Assembly (NCBI GenBank): GCA_963844885.1
Contig: CAWJQA010000006.1
Coordinates: 1 to 64,000 of the forward strand
Direction: 5' to 3'
Length of the DNA stretch: 64,000 nucleotides
Source of the DNA: DATMER01 sp963844885
GTDB lineage: Bacteria > Acidobacteriota > Thermoanaerobaculia > Multivoradales > UBA5704
Part shown: positions 35,181 to 44,895 of the stretch, one piece after another
Layout of the letters: every line of letters begins with the position of its first letter
Numbering within the stretch: position 1 is the first letter of the stretch
Notes under the pieces: model-generated
Database searches by the model: none
The model's input: the letters and a program-made list of their open reading frames with translations, nothing else
What the model was told of the DNA's origin: nothing
Made by a program: the position numbers and the translations under genes

Positions 35181-37499
35181 ATGAAGGATCGCGCCGCCGA
35201 ATCGCCAATGCCGGACCTCGATGACACCGGCGAGTACTGGTCGAAGAAACTGCAGGGGAGCGCCTTCACGTCCGAATGCTGCTGGCGCGAGGTGCCCGAG
35301 GTCGGCCGCCGCCGCGCCTTGCGCGAGACCGGCGGCAGCCGCTACAGCCACTGGGCCGAGTACTGCGTGCGCGAGTTTCTGGCCGGCCGCACCCCGGTCG
35401 ACCGGATGCTCAGCGTCGGCTGCGGCACCGGCGCGCTGGAGCGCACGCTGGCGCGGCTCGGCGCCTTCCGGGAGTGCGACGCCTGGGACATCGCGGCCGG
35501 CGCGGTCGAGGCCGCCCGCGGGCTCGCCCGCGAGGAGGGCTTTCCGCACATCCATTACGCGGCCAAGGACATCACCCTGGAGGAGCTGCCCCCGGACCGC
35601 TACGGCGCGGTCTGGTTCGAGAACTCCCTCCACCACATCGCGGCGCTGGAGGAGGTCTGCGCCAAGGTGGCCACGGCGCTCGAGCCCCGCGGCTACCTCT
35701 TCCTCAACGAATACATCGGCCCGGCGCGTTTCGCCTTCCCGCCGCGCCAGCGCGAGCTCGTGCGCGCCGCGTTCGCCCTGATCCCGGCACGGCTCCGGCG
35801 CCACCGCGAGACCGGCACCATCCTCACCTCGGCCTCCCTCCCCACCCCCGCGGAGGTGGAGGCGGACGACCCCACGGAATCGGTCCGCTCTTCGGACATC
35901 CCCGACGTGGTGGCATCCTACTTCGACATCGTCGCCTTCCACCCGTCCGGCGGCTCGCTGCTCCAGTTCCTCCTCAATGGCATCGCCGGGAACTTCCGTG
36001 ACGACGACCCCGAGTCGATGCGCGTCATCGACATGCTCCTCCGCCTGGAAGACAGCCTTCTGGAGATCGGCGAGCTCCAGAACGATTTCGCGGTCCTGGT
36101 GGCGCGCCCGCGCCGGCCCGTGAAGGCCCGGCCGGTGCCGAAGAAGACAAAAGCCGCGCCTGCAGGGGACGAGCCACCCGCCACGATGGTCTCGGTCGAG
36201 GACGAGCTGGCCCAGAAGCGTGCCGCCCTGGACGAGGCCGCGGCCTACGCCCGCCGCCTCGAAGAGGAGCTCGGCCAGAAGCAGGCGCATGCCGACGAGG
36301 TCGCCGGGTACGCCCGCTCTCTGGAGACGCAGGCCGTCTGGCTCAAGCAGGAGGTGGCGGACGTCCGCCAGGAGGTCGGGGAGCTCTACGGGCGGCTCAG
36401 CTCCCTGGAGCTCGGCCTGGGCTGGCGCCGCCGGCCGAAGGTGTACGCCGTCATCGTCCACCACCGTGGGCGGGCGTTGCTCGAAGCCTGCCTGGAGCGC
36501 CTGCTCACGAGCCGCTGCGTCGATCTCCAGGTCGTGGTGGTGTCCAACGCCTGCGAGGAGCCGCTGCCGGCCGCCGCGGAGGCCCCCCCCGTCCACGTGG
36601 TGCATTCCGAAGCCTCTCTGGGCTTTTCGGCCGCCAACAACCTCGGCGTCGCCTGGGCGCAAAAACACCTGGGGGAGCCGCACCACTGGCTCTTCCTCAA
36701 CAACGACGCGGGGCTCGACCCCGACACCATCTGCCGCCTGGCCGAGGCGCTCGACATCACGCCCCGGGCGGGCGTGGCCGGACCGCAGCTCCGCATCTGG
36801 GGCGCCGAGGACTACCTCAACAGCCTGGGCTTGAACGTCACGATGAGCGGCGAGGCCTGGGACGAGGGGATCGGCGTCGCCGTGGCCGACTACGGCTTCC
36901 TCCCCGGGGAACGCGAAGTGCTCGCGGTCACCGGCTCGGTGCTGCTGATCCGCGCTCAGGCGCTGCGCCAGATCGGCGGCTGGAACGAGATCTACGGCTT
37001 CTACATGGAGGACATCGACCTCTGCCTGCAAGCCTGGTCGCGCGGCTGGAAGGTGCTCAACGTGCCGTCCGCGATGGCCAACCACGCCATCTCGGCCACC
37101 GCCGGCCAGATCACCGACTTCAAGCGCCTGCTCTCCTGGCGCAACCAACTCGTGCTGGTGTTTCGCCACTGGCCGCTGTGGACCTTCATCCAGGCCGCCC
37201 CCCGCCTGGTCGGTGCCCAAGTCAAGGTTTTCATGCAGCGCCGCCGCCTCGGATACCTCGACGACGCCCGCCTGCAGATCCGCGCCTGGACGGGCGCCCT
37301 GCGGCTCCTGCCGCGCGCCCTGGCCCAGCGCGCGAAGGGAGGCGGGGACCGGAGCTGGACGCGCTTCCTCCGCCGCGCCGGCAGCGTGCCGGCCATCCGC
37401 CTTCCCGCCATCCCCCCGGGCAGCCGGCCCTGGGAACAGCCGGTCGCCATCGAAACGGACGCGTCCGGGTCCAATCCGGAAAGGAGCAGCCCGACATGA
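35181..37499 (+). CDS. SAM methyltransferase-coiled coil-GT2 fusion
   Basis: This is a 772-residue protein. The N-terminal methyltransferase (about 50-300) has the SAM site MLSVGCGTGALERTL and ENSLHHIAALEEVC. A coiled coil follows (about 340-420, EDELAQKRAALDEAAAYARR and heptads after it). The C-terminal GT2 domain (about 428-720) has YAVIVHHRGRALLEACLERL, FLNNDAGLDPDTI (DxD-like), a VTGSVLLIRAQALRQIGGW acceptor loop and FYMEDIDLCLQAWSRGW. This layout is that of rhamnosyl- or galactofuranosyl-type polysaccharide transferases. Its stop overlaps the next start (ATGA), so it is the first gene of a tightly coupled four- or five-gene export operon. Confidence 0.88.
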   Translation: MKDRAAESPMPDLDDTGEYWSKKLQGSAFTSECCWREVPEVGRRRALRETGGSRYSHWAEYCVREFLAGRTPVDRMLSVGCGTGALERTLARLGAFRECDAWDIAAGAVEAARGLAREEGFPHIHYAAKDITLEELPPDRYGAVWFENSLHHIAALEEVCAKVATALEPRGYLFLNEYIGPARFAFPPRQRELVRAAFALIPARLRRHRETGTILTSASLPTPAEVEADDPTESVRSSDIPDVVASYFDIVAFHPSGGSLLQFLLNGIAGNFRDDDPESMRVIDMLLRLEDSLLEIGELQNDFAVLVARPRRPVKARPVPKKTKAAPAGDEPPATMVSVEDELAQKRAALDEAAAYARRLEEELGQKQAHADEVAGYARSLETQAVWLKQEVADVRQEVGELYGRLSSLELGLGWRRRPKVYAVIVHHRGRALLEACLERLLTSRCVDLQVVVVSNACEEPLPAAAEAPPVHVVHSEASLGFSAANNLGVAWAQKHLGEPHHWLFLNNDAGLDPDTICRLAEALDITPRAGVAGPQLRIWGAEDYLNSLGLNVTMSGEAWDEGIGVAVADYGFLPGEREVLAVTGSVLLIRAQALRQIGGWNEIYGFYMEDIDLCLQAWSRGWKVLNVPSAMANHAISATAGQITDFKRLLSWRNQLVLVFRHWPLWTFIQAAPRLVGAQVKVFMQRRRLGYLDDARLQIRAWTGALRLLPRALAQRAKGGGDRSWTRFLRRAGSVPAIRLPAIPPGSRPWEQPVAIETDASGSNPERSSPT

Positions 37500-38872
37500 G
37501 CCGTATCCTCCTCTGCGGCCTCTGCCCGCTGCCTGGCGAGAACACCCTGAAAAGCTACGGTCCCGGCATCCGCACCTGGCAGTTCGCCTGGAGCCTCGCC
37601 AGGGCCGGCCACGAGGTCCGGCTGCTCGCCATGAAGATCCCGGACGCCTACCGCGACGGCGAGGGGGCCGCCACGGAGGAGCGCGGCGGCGTCCACGTCG
37701 AGCGGCTCACCGACTCCGAGCTGCTTCACTCCGACCGGGTCGCCGAGGCGATCTCCTCCTGGGCCCCGGACGCCGTCGTCGGCGCAACCCTCTACGGCTC
37801 GTACGCTCTGGCGCGCTGCCAGCCGGAGGTCCCGTTCTGGGCCGACCAGTTCGGGCACGTCATGGCCGAGGCTCAAGCCAAAGCCGCGCTCGACCGATCC
37901 AACAACGTGCTGGCCTATTTCTGGCGGCTGCTCCAGCCCGTCCTCGCCTGCGCCGACCGGATGTCGGTGGTCTCCGAGCGCCAGCGCTATGCCGCCATCG
38001 GCGAGCTGGGCGCCGCCGGACGCCTGTCATTCGAAACCTGCGGCTACGAGTTCATCTCGGTCATCCCCTGCGCCCAGATCCCGCTGGAGCCTCCGTCCGC
38101 CCCGCCAGCCCCTTCGCCGGCGCGACGCGCGCTCCCGGACGGCGCCTTCGCCGTCCTCTGGAGCGGCAGCTACAACACCTGGAGCGACGCGAAGACCGTC
38201 TTCCACGGCCTGGAAGGTGCCATGCGGCGCAACCCCAGGATCCATTTCGTGTCGACCGGCGGCGACATCCCCGGCCACGACGAGCGGACCTACCGCGAGC
38301 TCATGGAGCAGGTCACGGCGTCGGACCTCCGCGACCGTTTTCACCTGGAAGGCTGGGTGCCGGCCGAACAGGTGCAGGACTATTGGTCCGCCTCGGACCT
38401 GGGCGTCCTCACGGAGCAGCCGATCTACGAGGGGCTCCTGGGGAGCAAGAACCGGATCGTGCAGTGGATGGGCTACGGCCTGCCGGTGGCCTACAACCGC
38501 GTCGGCGACCTGGGAGACCTGCTCGCGGAGCGCCGGCTCGGGCTCACCTTCCGGGCCGGGGACGCCGCCGGCCTCACCGAGCAGATCCTCTGGGCCGCCG
38601 ACCATCCCGCGGAGCTGGCGGCGATGGGAGCCAGCGCGCGGGAATACGTGACCCGGGAGCTGTCGTTCGAAGGCTCGACCGTCGACCTGGTCGCCTGGGC
38701 CGGCTCGCCCACCCTGGCGCCCGACGCCTGCCACAAGAACCGGGTCGGCTCGCCGGCCGACTTCGCACACCCCCTCCAGTCCGCCGCCTCCTCCGCGGTC
38801 CAGCACATCCCGGTGGTGCGCGACTCCCAGTGGCTGCGCTCGTTCTGGCGCAAGCTGACGGCGAAAAGCTAG
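37496..38872 (+). CDS. GT4-type glycosyltransferase
   Basis: This is a 458-residue protein. It starts ILLCGLCPLPGENTLKSYGPGIRTWQFAWSLARAGHEV (N-terminal Rossmann domain, GT-B fold). The C-terminal domain contains FAVLWSGSYNTWSDAKTVF, HFVSTGGDIPGHDERTYREL, LEGWVPAEQVQDYW and the donor-site-like EGLLGSKNRIVQWMGYGLPV. The usual EX7E motif is degenerate. It overlaps the previous gene by four bases and is followed by another GT2 after 24 bp. It is likely one of the transferases assembling the polymer exported by the Wzm/Wzt transporter. Confidence 0.85.
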   Translation: MSRILLCGLCPLPGENTLKSYGPGIRTWQFAWSLARAGHEVRLLAMKIPDAYRDGEGAATEERGGVHVERLTDSELLHSDRVAEAISSWAPDAVVGATLYGSYALARCQPEVPFWADQFGHVMAEAQAKAALDRSNNVLAYFWRLLQPVLACADRMSVVSERQRYAAIGELGAAGRLSFETCGYEFISVIPCAQIPLEPPSAPPAPSPARRALPDGAFAVLWSGSYNTWSDAKTVFHGLEGAMRRNPRIHFVSTGGDIPGHDERTYRELMEQVTASDLRDRFHLEGWVPAEQVQDYWSASDLGVLTEQPIYEGLLGSKNRIVQWMGYGLPVAYNRVGDLGDLLAERRLGLTFRAGDAAGLTEQILWAADHPAELAAMGASAREYVTRELSFEGSTVDLVAWAGSPTLAPDACHKNRVGSPADFAHPLQSAASSAVQHIPVVRDSQWLRSFWRKLTAKS

Positions 38873-38896
38873 GGGAGTCTCCCCACGATCTCCGCG

Positions 38897-39865
38897 ATGC
38901 CCGCGATAGCTTCTCCCCCGCTCTCCGTCGTGATCCCGACCCACGACACCCGGGAGCTGACCCTGGCGTGCGTGCGCTCGCTGGAGGCGGCGGGCCTGCC
39001 GGGGATGGAGGTGATCGTCGTGGACGACGGCAGCCGCGACGGCACCGCCGAAGCGCTCGCCGAGCGGCATCCGGGACATTCCGAGATCACCGTCCTGCGG
39101 CAGGAGACCCCGGTCCGCTTCACCCGGGCGGCCAACGCCGGGCTGGCCCGGGCCGGCGGCGAGATCCTCCTGCTGCTCAACAGCGATACCGAGGTCGAGC
39201 CGGGGGCTCTCGCCGCGATGATGGATGCCTTCCGGCGCGCCCCGAAGCTGGGCGCGGCCGGCGCCGTCCTCCACTACCCGGGCGGGAGCCCGCAGTGGAG
39301 CGGCGGACGCGATCCGTCCCTCCTCTGGCTGTTCGGCCTGTCGAGCGGCCTTCCGGCCCTTCTCGGACGGCTGCCCCGCTGGCGCCGGGTCAAGCCGGTG
39401 GGCGCGGTCCCCGGCGCGGTGGATTGGGTCACGGGCGCGGCCGTGGCGATCCGCCGCCGCGCCTGGGAGCAGACCGGCCCGCTCGACGAAGGCTACCTGT
39501 TCTACGCGCAGGATCTCGACCTCTGCTCGCGGCTCCGGCGGGCGGGCTGGACGGTGGAGATCGTCCCCGGCTTCCGGGTCCTCCACCACCACGGCGCCAC
39601 GATCGGGAAGGCCGCCGGCTCGGCCGGCCGTCAGAACCCGGAGCTGCTCTGGTCCGACCTCGTCCGCTGGGGGCGGCTCCACCGCGGCGAAGCCTGGGCG
39701 AACCGCGCCGCCAGACTCCTCCGGACGGGCGCGGCGCTGCGCGTCCTCGGCCGCGCCCTGGCCACCCCGTTCGTGCCCGCGCAACAGCGGCCCGCCTGGC
39801 GCGAGGGCAGCCGCGCCCTCCTCCGCGCCGCCCGGGCGCTTGCTATCCCCGGACCGGCGGTATAG
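38897..39865 (+). CDS. GT2 family glycosyltransferase
   Basis: This is a 322-residue protein. The N-terminus has LSVVIPTHDTRELTLACVRSL and VIVVDDGSRDGTAEAL. The metal site is LLLNSDTEVEPGAL, the acceptor region is DWVTGAAVAIRRRAWEQTGPLDE, then FYAQDLDLCSRLRRAGWTV and HHHGATIG. This is the rhamnosyltransferase-like GT2 layout. The C-terminal 60 residues are Arg/Ala-rich and probably peripheral to the membrane. It stands 11 bp before the ABC permease gene, in the same operon. Confidence 0.9.
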   Translation: MPAIASPPLSVVIPTHDTRELTLACVRSLEAAGLPGMEVIVVDDGSRDGTAEALAERHPGHSEITVLRQETPVRFTRAANAGLARAGGEILLLLNSDTEVEPGALAAMMDAFRRAPKLGAAGAVLHYPGGSPQWSGGRDPSLLWLFGLSSGLPALLGRLPRWRRVKPVGAVPGAVDWVTGAAVAIRRRAWEQTGPLDEGYLFYAQDLDLCSRLRRAGWTVEIVPGFRVLHHHGATIGKAAGSAGRQNPELLWSDLVRWGRLHRGEAWANRAARLLRTGAALRVLGRALATPFVPAQQRPAWREGSRALLRAARALAIPGPAV

Positions 39866-39876
39866 AAAGCTGCCGC

Positions 39877-40646
39877 ATGCAGGACGTCTATCGTTACCGC
39901 GACCTGGTGCGCGCTCTCGTGGCGCGCGAGCTCAAGGTGCGCTACCGGCGCTCGGCCATCGGCTTCGTCTGGACGATGCTGCAGCCGCTGCTCATGATGC
40001 TGGTCCTCAAGACCGTGTTCAGCTCCGTCTTCCGCGGCTTCGCGATCGACCAACTACCCGGTCTACGCCTTGTCGGGGATCCTGTTCTGGAACTTCTTCA
40101 GCCAGAGCATCGTGTCGTCGATGAACAGCCTGCGCGGCAACGCCCAGCTCCTGCAGAAGCTGCCGGTGCCCAAGGCGGTCTTTCCGCTGGCCAACGTGCT
40201 CTCCGGAGTGGTGAACCTGTGCTTCGCGCTGGTTCCCCTGCTGGCCATCCTGATCGCGACGGGCCAGCCCGCTGACCCCGGCGCTGTTCTTCCTGCCGAT
40301 CTCCATCTTCCTCGCCGCCCTGTTCACCCTGGGCGCGGGACTGCTGCTCTCGCCGCTGGCGGTGTTCTTCACCGACGTGGTGGAGCTCATCGGGGTGGTC
40401 CTGTCGCTCCTGATGTACCTGACTCCGGTCTTCTATCCCAAGGAAATCGTGCCCGAGCGGCTGCGCTGGGTCGTCCGCTTCAACCCGATCCGGTCGATCC
40501 TGGAGGTGTTCCGCGACCCGATCTACCAGGGAGAGGTGCCGCCGCTCTCCCATCTCGCCGTCTGCGTGGGCATCGCGATCCTCGCCCTCATCCTCGGCTC
40601 CTGGGTGTTCCGCAGGAGCAGCGACAGGATCCCGTTCTATGTCTGA
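39877..40646 (+). CDS. wzm: polysaccharide ABC transporter permease, Wzm-type (two frameshifts)
   Basis: This permease of about 256 residues for O-antigen or teichoic-acid-like glycans has an N-terminus YRDLVRALVARELKVRYRRSAIGFVWTMLQPLLMMLV, a middle FWNFFSQSIVSSMNSLRGNAQLLQKLPVPKAVFPLANV, and a C-terminal part LLMYLTPVFYPKEIVPERL and FNPIRSILEVFRDPIY, all family hallmarks. They lie in three frames, joined by one-base indels at about 40049-40055 and 40266-40272. Every block is conserved, so sequencing error is favoured, but two indels here plus one in wzt could also mean a decayed transporter. The end overlaps the wzt start. Confidence 0.85.
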
Positions 40647-41446
40647 GCCGTCCGCAGTCCGCCTCGAGCGACGTGTCGCTCTGCTATCGCCTGGCGAAGC
40701 AGCGCATCCCGTCGATCAAGGAGTTCGCGATCCACTGGATGAAAGGAGCGCTCTCCTACGAGCAGCTCTGGGCGCTGCGGGATGTCGACCTGACGATCCG
40801 GGAGGGGGAGACGGTGGGGATCGTCGGCCGCAACGGCGCCGGCAAGAGCACGCTCCTCAAGGTGGTGTCGCGGGTGCTCAAGCCCACCAAGGGCCGGGTG
40901 GAGGTGCAAGGCATCGTGTCGCCGATCCTGGAGCTCGGCACCGGCTTCGACCACGAGCTCACCGGGATGGAGAACATCTTCCTCAACGCCCTCCTGCTCG
41001 GTCGCACCCGCAAGGAGATCCAGGCGAAGCTGGAGGAGATCATCGACTTCAGCGGCCTCGGCGACTTCATCCGCTCGCCGATCCGCAACTACTCGTCGGG
41101 CATGCTGGCCCGCCTCGGCTTCTCCGTCGCCACCGCGTGGCTGCCCGAGATCCTGATTCTGGACGAAGTTCTGGCGGTGGGCGACGCCGCTTTCACCCAC
41201 AAGTGCGAGACGAAGATGCGCAGCTTCCACGATGCGGGCATCACGATCCTGGTCGTCTCGCACAGCGAGCAGGTGATCCGCGACACCTGCACCCGCTGCA
41301 TCTGGCTCGACGCCGGGCGCCTGCGCGCCGACGGGGACACAGACAAAGTGCTGGACCTATATCTGCAAGGCGGCCACGACCCGGCCGAGAGGCCCGCCGG
41401 CCAGCGTCGGCGGAAGGGCTCCGCCAACTCCCGCGGCACTCGATAG
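40639..41446 (+). CDS. wzt: polysaccharide ABC transporter ATPase, Wzt-type (frameshifted near start)
   Basis: This ATPase of about 268 residues has Walker A VGIVGRNGAGKSTLL, the Q-loop region VSPILELGTGFDHELTGMENI typical of Wzt/TagH, the signature NYSSGMLARLGFSVA, Walker B ILILDEVLAVGD and the switch His VVSHSEQV. The ATG at 40639 overlaps the permease stop, but the first nine or so codons are in another frame from the rest (DVSLCYRLAKQ), with an indel near 40665. There is no extended C-terminal carbohydrate-binding domain, so this is the short type that does not read a terminal sugar cap (family knowledge). It is the last gene of the export operon. Confidence 0.88.
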
Positions 41447-41473
41447 TGCGCGACCTCGTCCAACTAAGAAGAC

Positions 41474-41560
41474 GACGCCTCAGCTAATTTACCGACGCCT
41501 CAGCGGGATTTAGCCGGGTCGTCGGGAGCTTAGACGGAGCGTCGGGAGCTAAGGTCTCGT
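41474..41560. repeat. short direct repeats ahead of the ISAzo13-like fragment
   Basis: GACGCCTCAG occurs at 41474 and 41494, and GTCGGGAGCT at 41521 and 41541, each pair exactly 20 bases apart. Such paired subterminal repeats often mark a transposon end where transposase binds. They lie 60-150 bp before the transposase fragment and after the wzt stop, so this is probably its left end. A TTGACA with a flanking 7-bp inverted repeat (TCTCGCA, about 41588 and 41614) follows. Confidence 0.45.
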
Positions 41561-41622
41561 CACGAAATAACTTCGTCACAGGTTGACATCTCGCAGCATT
41601 ATTATGGTACTCTTGCGAGAGA

Positions 41623-42375
41623 ATGCAAGAGGGAGAAGCGGTACGGTGCCGGTTCGAACTTCTCACTCCGTACCTTGATGAGAAGACTCGGCGTCTGATG
41701 GTGGCTGCAGAAGCCCAATCCATCGGGTCTGGAGGAATCTCCATCGTGGCGCGTGCCACCGGCATAACCCGCGACACCATCCGCCGGGGTGTCGAAGAGC
41801 TCCATGGTGCCGGCAGGCCACAGACAGGTCGAGTCAGGCGGTCCGGGGGAGGGCGGAAAAGGACGGTCGATACTGACCCGACGCTGAAGGCGGATCTGGA
41901 GAAGCTCATCACTCCAGCAGAGCGTGGCGATCCGGAATCTCCCCTGCGCTGGACATCGAAGAGTGTTCGGCATCTGGCGCAGGAGCTGAAGCGAATGGGG
42001 CACCAGACAAGCCATCGGATGGTGGCGGAGCTACTCCATGATCTGGGGTATAGCCTTCAGGGCAACCGCAAGACCTTGGAAGGTTCAAGCCATCCGGACC
42101 GCGACGCTCAGTTCGAGCACATCAACGCTCGGGCTCAGGACTATTTCGCGACGTCTGACCCTGTGATCTCCGTGGATACAAAGAAGAAGGAATTGGTAGG
42201 CGAGTTCAAGAATGGCGGGCGCGAGTGGCCCCCCATCTGGATGAGGGCGGGCGCACGGCGGCGGCGTGCTGGTGGGCTGTCGGCGCGCTTGCAGAGCTTT
42301 AGAGGGGCGGCCCCGCGCTTCCACGCCGGGTTGCGCGGCACCTTTTCCCCCCTGCTCGAACCCTCCGCGTGTTGA
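41623..42375 (+). pseudogene. ISAzo13-like transposase, 3'-truncated
   Basis: This 250-residue frame has the N-terminal HTH and first part of the catalytic domain of ISAzo13/Rhodopirellula-type transposases. Visible blocks are KTRRLMVAAEAQSIGSGG, VRRSGGGRKRTVDTDPTL, RGDPESPLRWTSKSVRHLA, LGYSLQGNRKTLEGSSHPDRD and VISVDTKKKELVGEFKNGGREW. The match ends at about 42236; full proteins are around 400 residues with the remaining DDE residues downstream. The last 45 codons are unrelated. Just after the break, the string CGGCCCCGCGCTTCCACGCC (about 42307-42326) also occurs in the RayT fragment at 56135, so the insertion seems to be broken by, or joined to, other mobile debris. Confidence 0.8.
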
Positions 42376-42441
42376 CCAGAGCTCTTCCGCAGCGGCCCGA
42401 GGTCGACTCCGAAACCACGTTCCATCCGCCCCTGCCGGCTC

Positions 42442-44328
42442 TCAGAGAGCGGCGCGCAACTCGAGGTTGGTGATCAGCCGATGCAGGTAGTTGGGGTGGA
42501 GCCCGAGCGCCCGCGCGGCGGAAGAGACGTTGCCACGGGCCTCGCGGACGGCGTCCACGATCAGGCGCTTCTTGAAATCGTTGACGGCGGCGTGGAACTC
42601 CGAGAGGCCGACGGCCTCGGCCTTTTCGCCGCCTGCCGTCTCGAGCACCGCCTCGGGCAGGTCGGCAGGGACGATCAGCTCGCCCTCGCCGAGCGCCACC
42701 GCGCGCTCGACGGCGTTCTTCAGCTCGCGGACGTTGCCCGGCCACGAGTAGCGCTCCAGGCAGGCGCGCGCACCCGCGCTGAAGCCGGCGACCGGCCGCC
42801 CGAGCTCGCGGCTGAAGCGGGCGGCGAAGAGGCTGGCCAGGAGCGAGATGTCCTCCGGCCGGTCGCGTAGCGCCGGCAAGGTCAAGGAGATCACCGCCAG
42901 CCGGTAGTAGAGGTCGGCACGGAACGCTCCTTCGCGGATCGCCCGCTCCAGGTCCCGGTGTGTAGCCGCCACCACGCGCACGTCGACCTTGATCGTCCGG
43001 GTGCCGCCGACCCGCTCGAATTCCCGTTCCTGGAGGAAGCGCAGAAGCTTCGCCTGCAGGCTCGGCTTGATCTCCGCGACCTCGTCCAGGAACACGGTGC
43101 CCGAGTCGGCGACTTCCAGCTTGCCCATCTTTCGCTCCAGGGCGCCGGTGAAGGCCCCCCTCTCGTGGCCGAAAAGCTCGCTTTCCAAAAGGGTTTCGGA
43201 CAACGTCGCGCAGTTGATCGCCACGAACGGCCGGCCCGCCCGCGGACTGCGGTCGTGGAGGGTGCGCGCCGCGAGCTCCTTACCGGTGCCGCTCTCGCCG
43301 CCGAGAAGAACGGTCGACGGGGTGGCGGCGGCGCGGACGAGGAGACGGTAGACTTCCTGCATGCGCGGGCTCTCCCCCACCAGATCGCGATCGAGGGCCG
43401 CTTCCAGCCGGCGCCGCTCGGCCTCCTGCCACTCGAAACGACGCACGGTGTCGAGCGCCAGGGCGGCCATCCGGCAGGCGACGGTGACGATCGCCAGGTG
43501 CCCCGGATCGAACGGTGCGGCGGCATCCCGGGTATCGGCGTAGAAAAGGCCCGTGACCGCGGAGCTAGCGGCGCCGGCAGCCTGAAGCGGAACCGCGAAA
43601 GAGAGCTCAGGTGCTCCGCGAGGACGCTCGCGGCGGCGCCGAAGCCTGGAGTCCGGACGACGTCCGAAGCAAGGAGGGCGAGCCGTTCGCGGACCATCCG
43701 GGAGAGAAGGGTCCGGCTCACGGGGAAGGGCTCGGCCGGTCCTCGCCGGTCACGGGCGAAGGCCGCCTCCGGCTCGCCTTCGGAGTCCAGCAAAAGCATG
43801 GCGGCGCGCTCGGCCGGGCAGACGGCGAAGGCCAGGTCGAGCACGCGCCGCGCCAGCGCCTCGGTAGAGCGGACGGCATGGAGATCCTCGGCTGCCTGGA
43901 CAAGCGCGGCGAGATCGCTCTCCGCGCGCCCGCTCCAGACCTCGACCTGGTTCGCCGCCGCGAGCGGCAGGTGGATGGTGGAGGCCGCCATGAAGTCCGA
44001 ATCATCCAGAAGGCCGCCGGCGGCCTCGGCGCGCTCGTCCCCGTCGCGGAAGAGGAAAAGGGAGCTGCCCACGTTGATCAGGTCCCCCGAGGCCAGCACT
44101 CTCTCACGGATGGGCAAGCCGTTGACGAAGGTGCAGTGCCGGCTGCCGAGATCCCTGAGCACGCAACGCTCGCCGTCGAGAGCGATGGTGCAGTGCTGCC
44201 GTGAGACGGCGAGGTCCCGCAACTGGAGACCGCTCTCCGGCAGCCGGCCGAGAACGACCGGGGTAGAGCCGAGGGCGACAGTGCGTCCCGGCGAGCGGAC
44301 CGGCGATGGCGACGAGCTTCGGGCTCAA
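42442..44328 (-). CDS. FHA-GAF-sigma-54 activator (two frameshifts)
   Basis: This sigma-54-dependent activator has about 628 residues. The N-terminal FHA domain has LGRLPESGLQLRDLAVSRQHC and LGSRHCTFVNG. A GAF-like sensor follows (LDLAFAVCPAERAAMLLL). The AAA+ domain has Walker A LLGGESGTGKELAA, the sigma-54-contact loop ELFGHERGAFTGA and Walker B GTVFLDEVAEI. The Fis-type HTH has NVSSAARALGLHPNYLHRLI at the C-terminus. The start is TTG 44328 after GGGGAGA. One-base indels near 44288 and 43605 interrupt it. It is an FHA-controlled activator, so input probably comes from a Ser/Thr kinase; an active kinase is encoded nearby (44832-47568). It is divergent from a small protein at 44509. Confidence 0.87.
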
Positions 44329-44508
44329 GCGTCTCCCCTATCGGTTTGGGACCGGTTTTCTATCCATAAAGATAGAGCATTCGACGCCGCGGCTCCAGGG
44401 CAGACCGGGGTCTGTCGAGGAGAACGAGGCATTTTGCGGCCTGGCACCGAATGTGCCTTGGTCGAGGGTGAACCGAACCGTCAACGAACCGCCGAAAGGA
44501 GGCAAGTC

Positions 44509-44895
44509 ATGAGCACGATCAACGTCCCTGTGACGAGAGTCAGCGATCCGAATCTCCCATGCCAATGGAAGGTCGGCCGAATCGATTTATACAATAACGA
44601 CGATGAAGTCATCTGGCAGTTGGATGAGCTGTGCCAGGCATTTCCAGGCGCGACGTTCAAGATCGTATTCAAGTCGGGACCGATGAACCCGGTATGGCCG
44701 AATGGCCCTTTCACCAGCCCGATCGTTTCCGACACCCTCCGCGATTCCACAATTCTGAGAGCCAGGGGACGTACGGACAATTGGGGTCTTTACATCTACG
44801 ACATATGGGCCTGCTACGGGAGCGGTGACAACTATCCGATTGAAACCCCTATCGATCCCGAGGTCGACAACCTCATGCCGCCGCCGCCGCCATGA
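44509..44895 (+). CDS. small acidic protein, function unknown, divergent from sigma-54 activator
   Basis: This is a 128-residue protein. The start is the ATG at 44509 with AAAGGAGG seven bases upstream, one of the best ribosome sites in the window, suggesting high expression. The sequence is a predicted beta-rich globular domain (QWKVGRIDLYNNDDEVIWQL, FKIVFKSGPMNPVWPNGPF, NWGLYIYDIWACYGSG) with a Pro tail (LMPPPPP). It has no signal peptide. AT content is higher than that of its neighbours. It is flanked by the FHA/sigma-54 activator and the kinase, and could be their regulatory target (inference). The end overlaps the convergent kinase frame by 64 bases. No family recognised. Confidence 0.7.
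   Translation: MSTINVPVTRVSDPNLPCQWKVGRIDLYNNDDEVIWQLDELCQAFPGATFKIVFKSGPMNPVWPNGPFTSPIVSDTLRDSTILRARGRTDNWGLYIYDIWACYGSGDNYPIETPIDPEVDNLMPPPPP

Noticed and set aside
37213..40275. 1020-codon open frame on the plus strand through the glycosyltransferase genes
   Set aside because: It overlaps two well-supported glycosyltransferases in another frame; only its final part (from 39877) is a real gene start, that of the Wzm-type permease.
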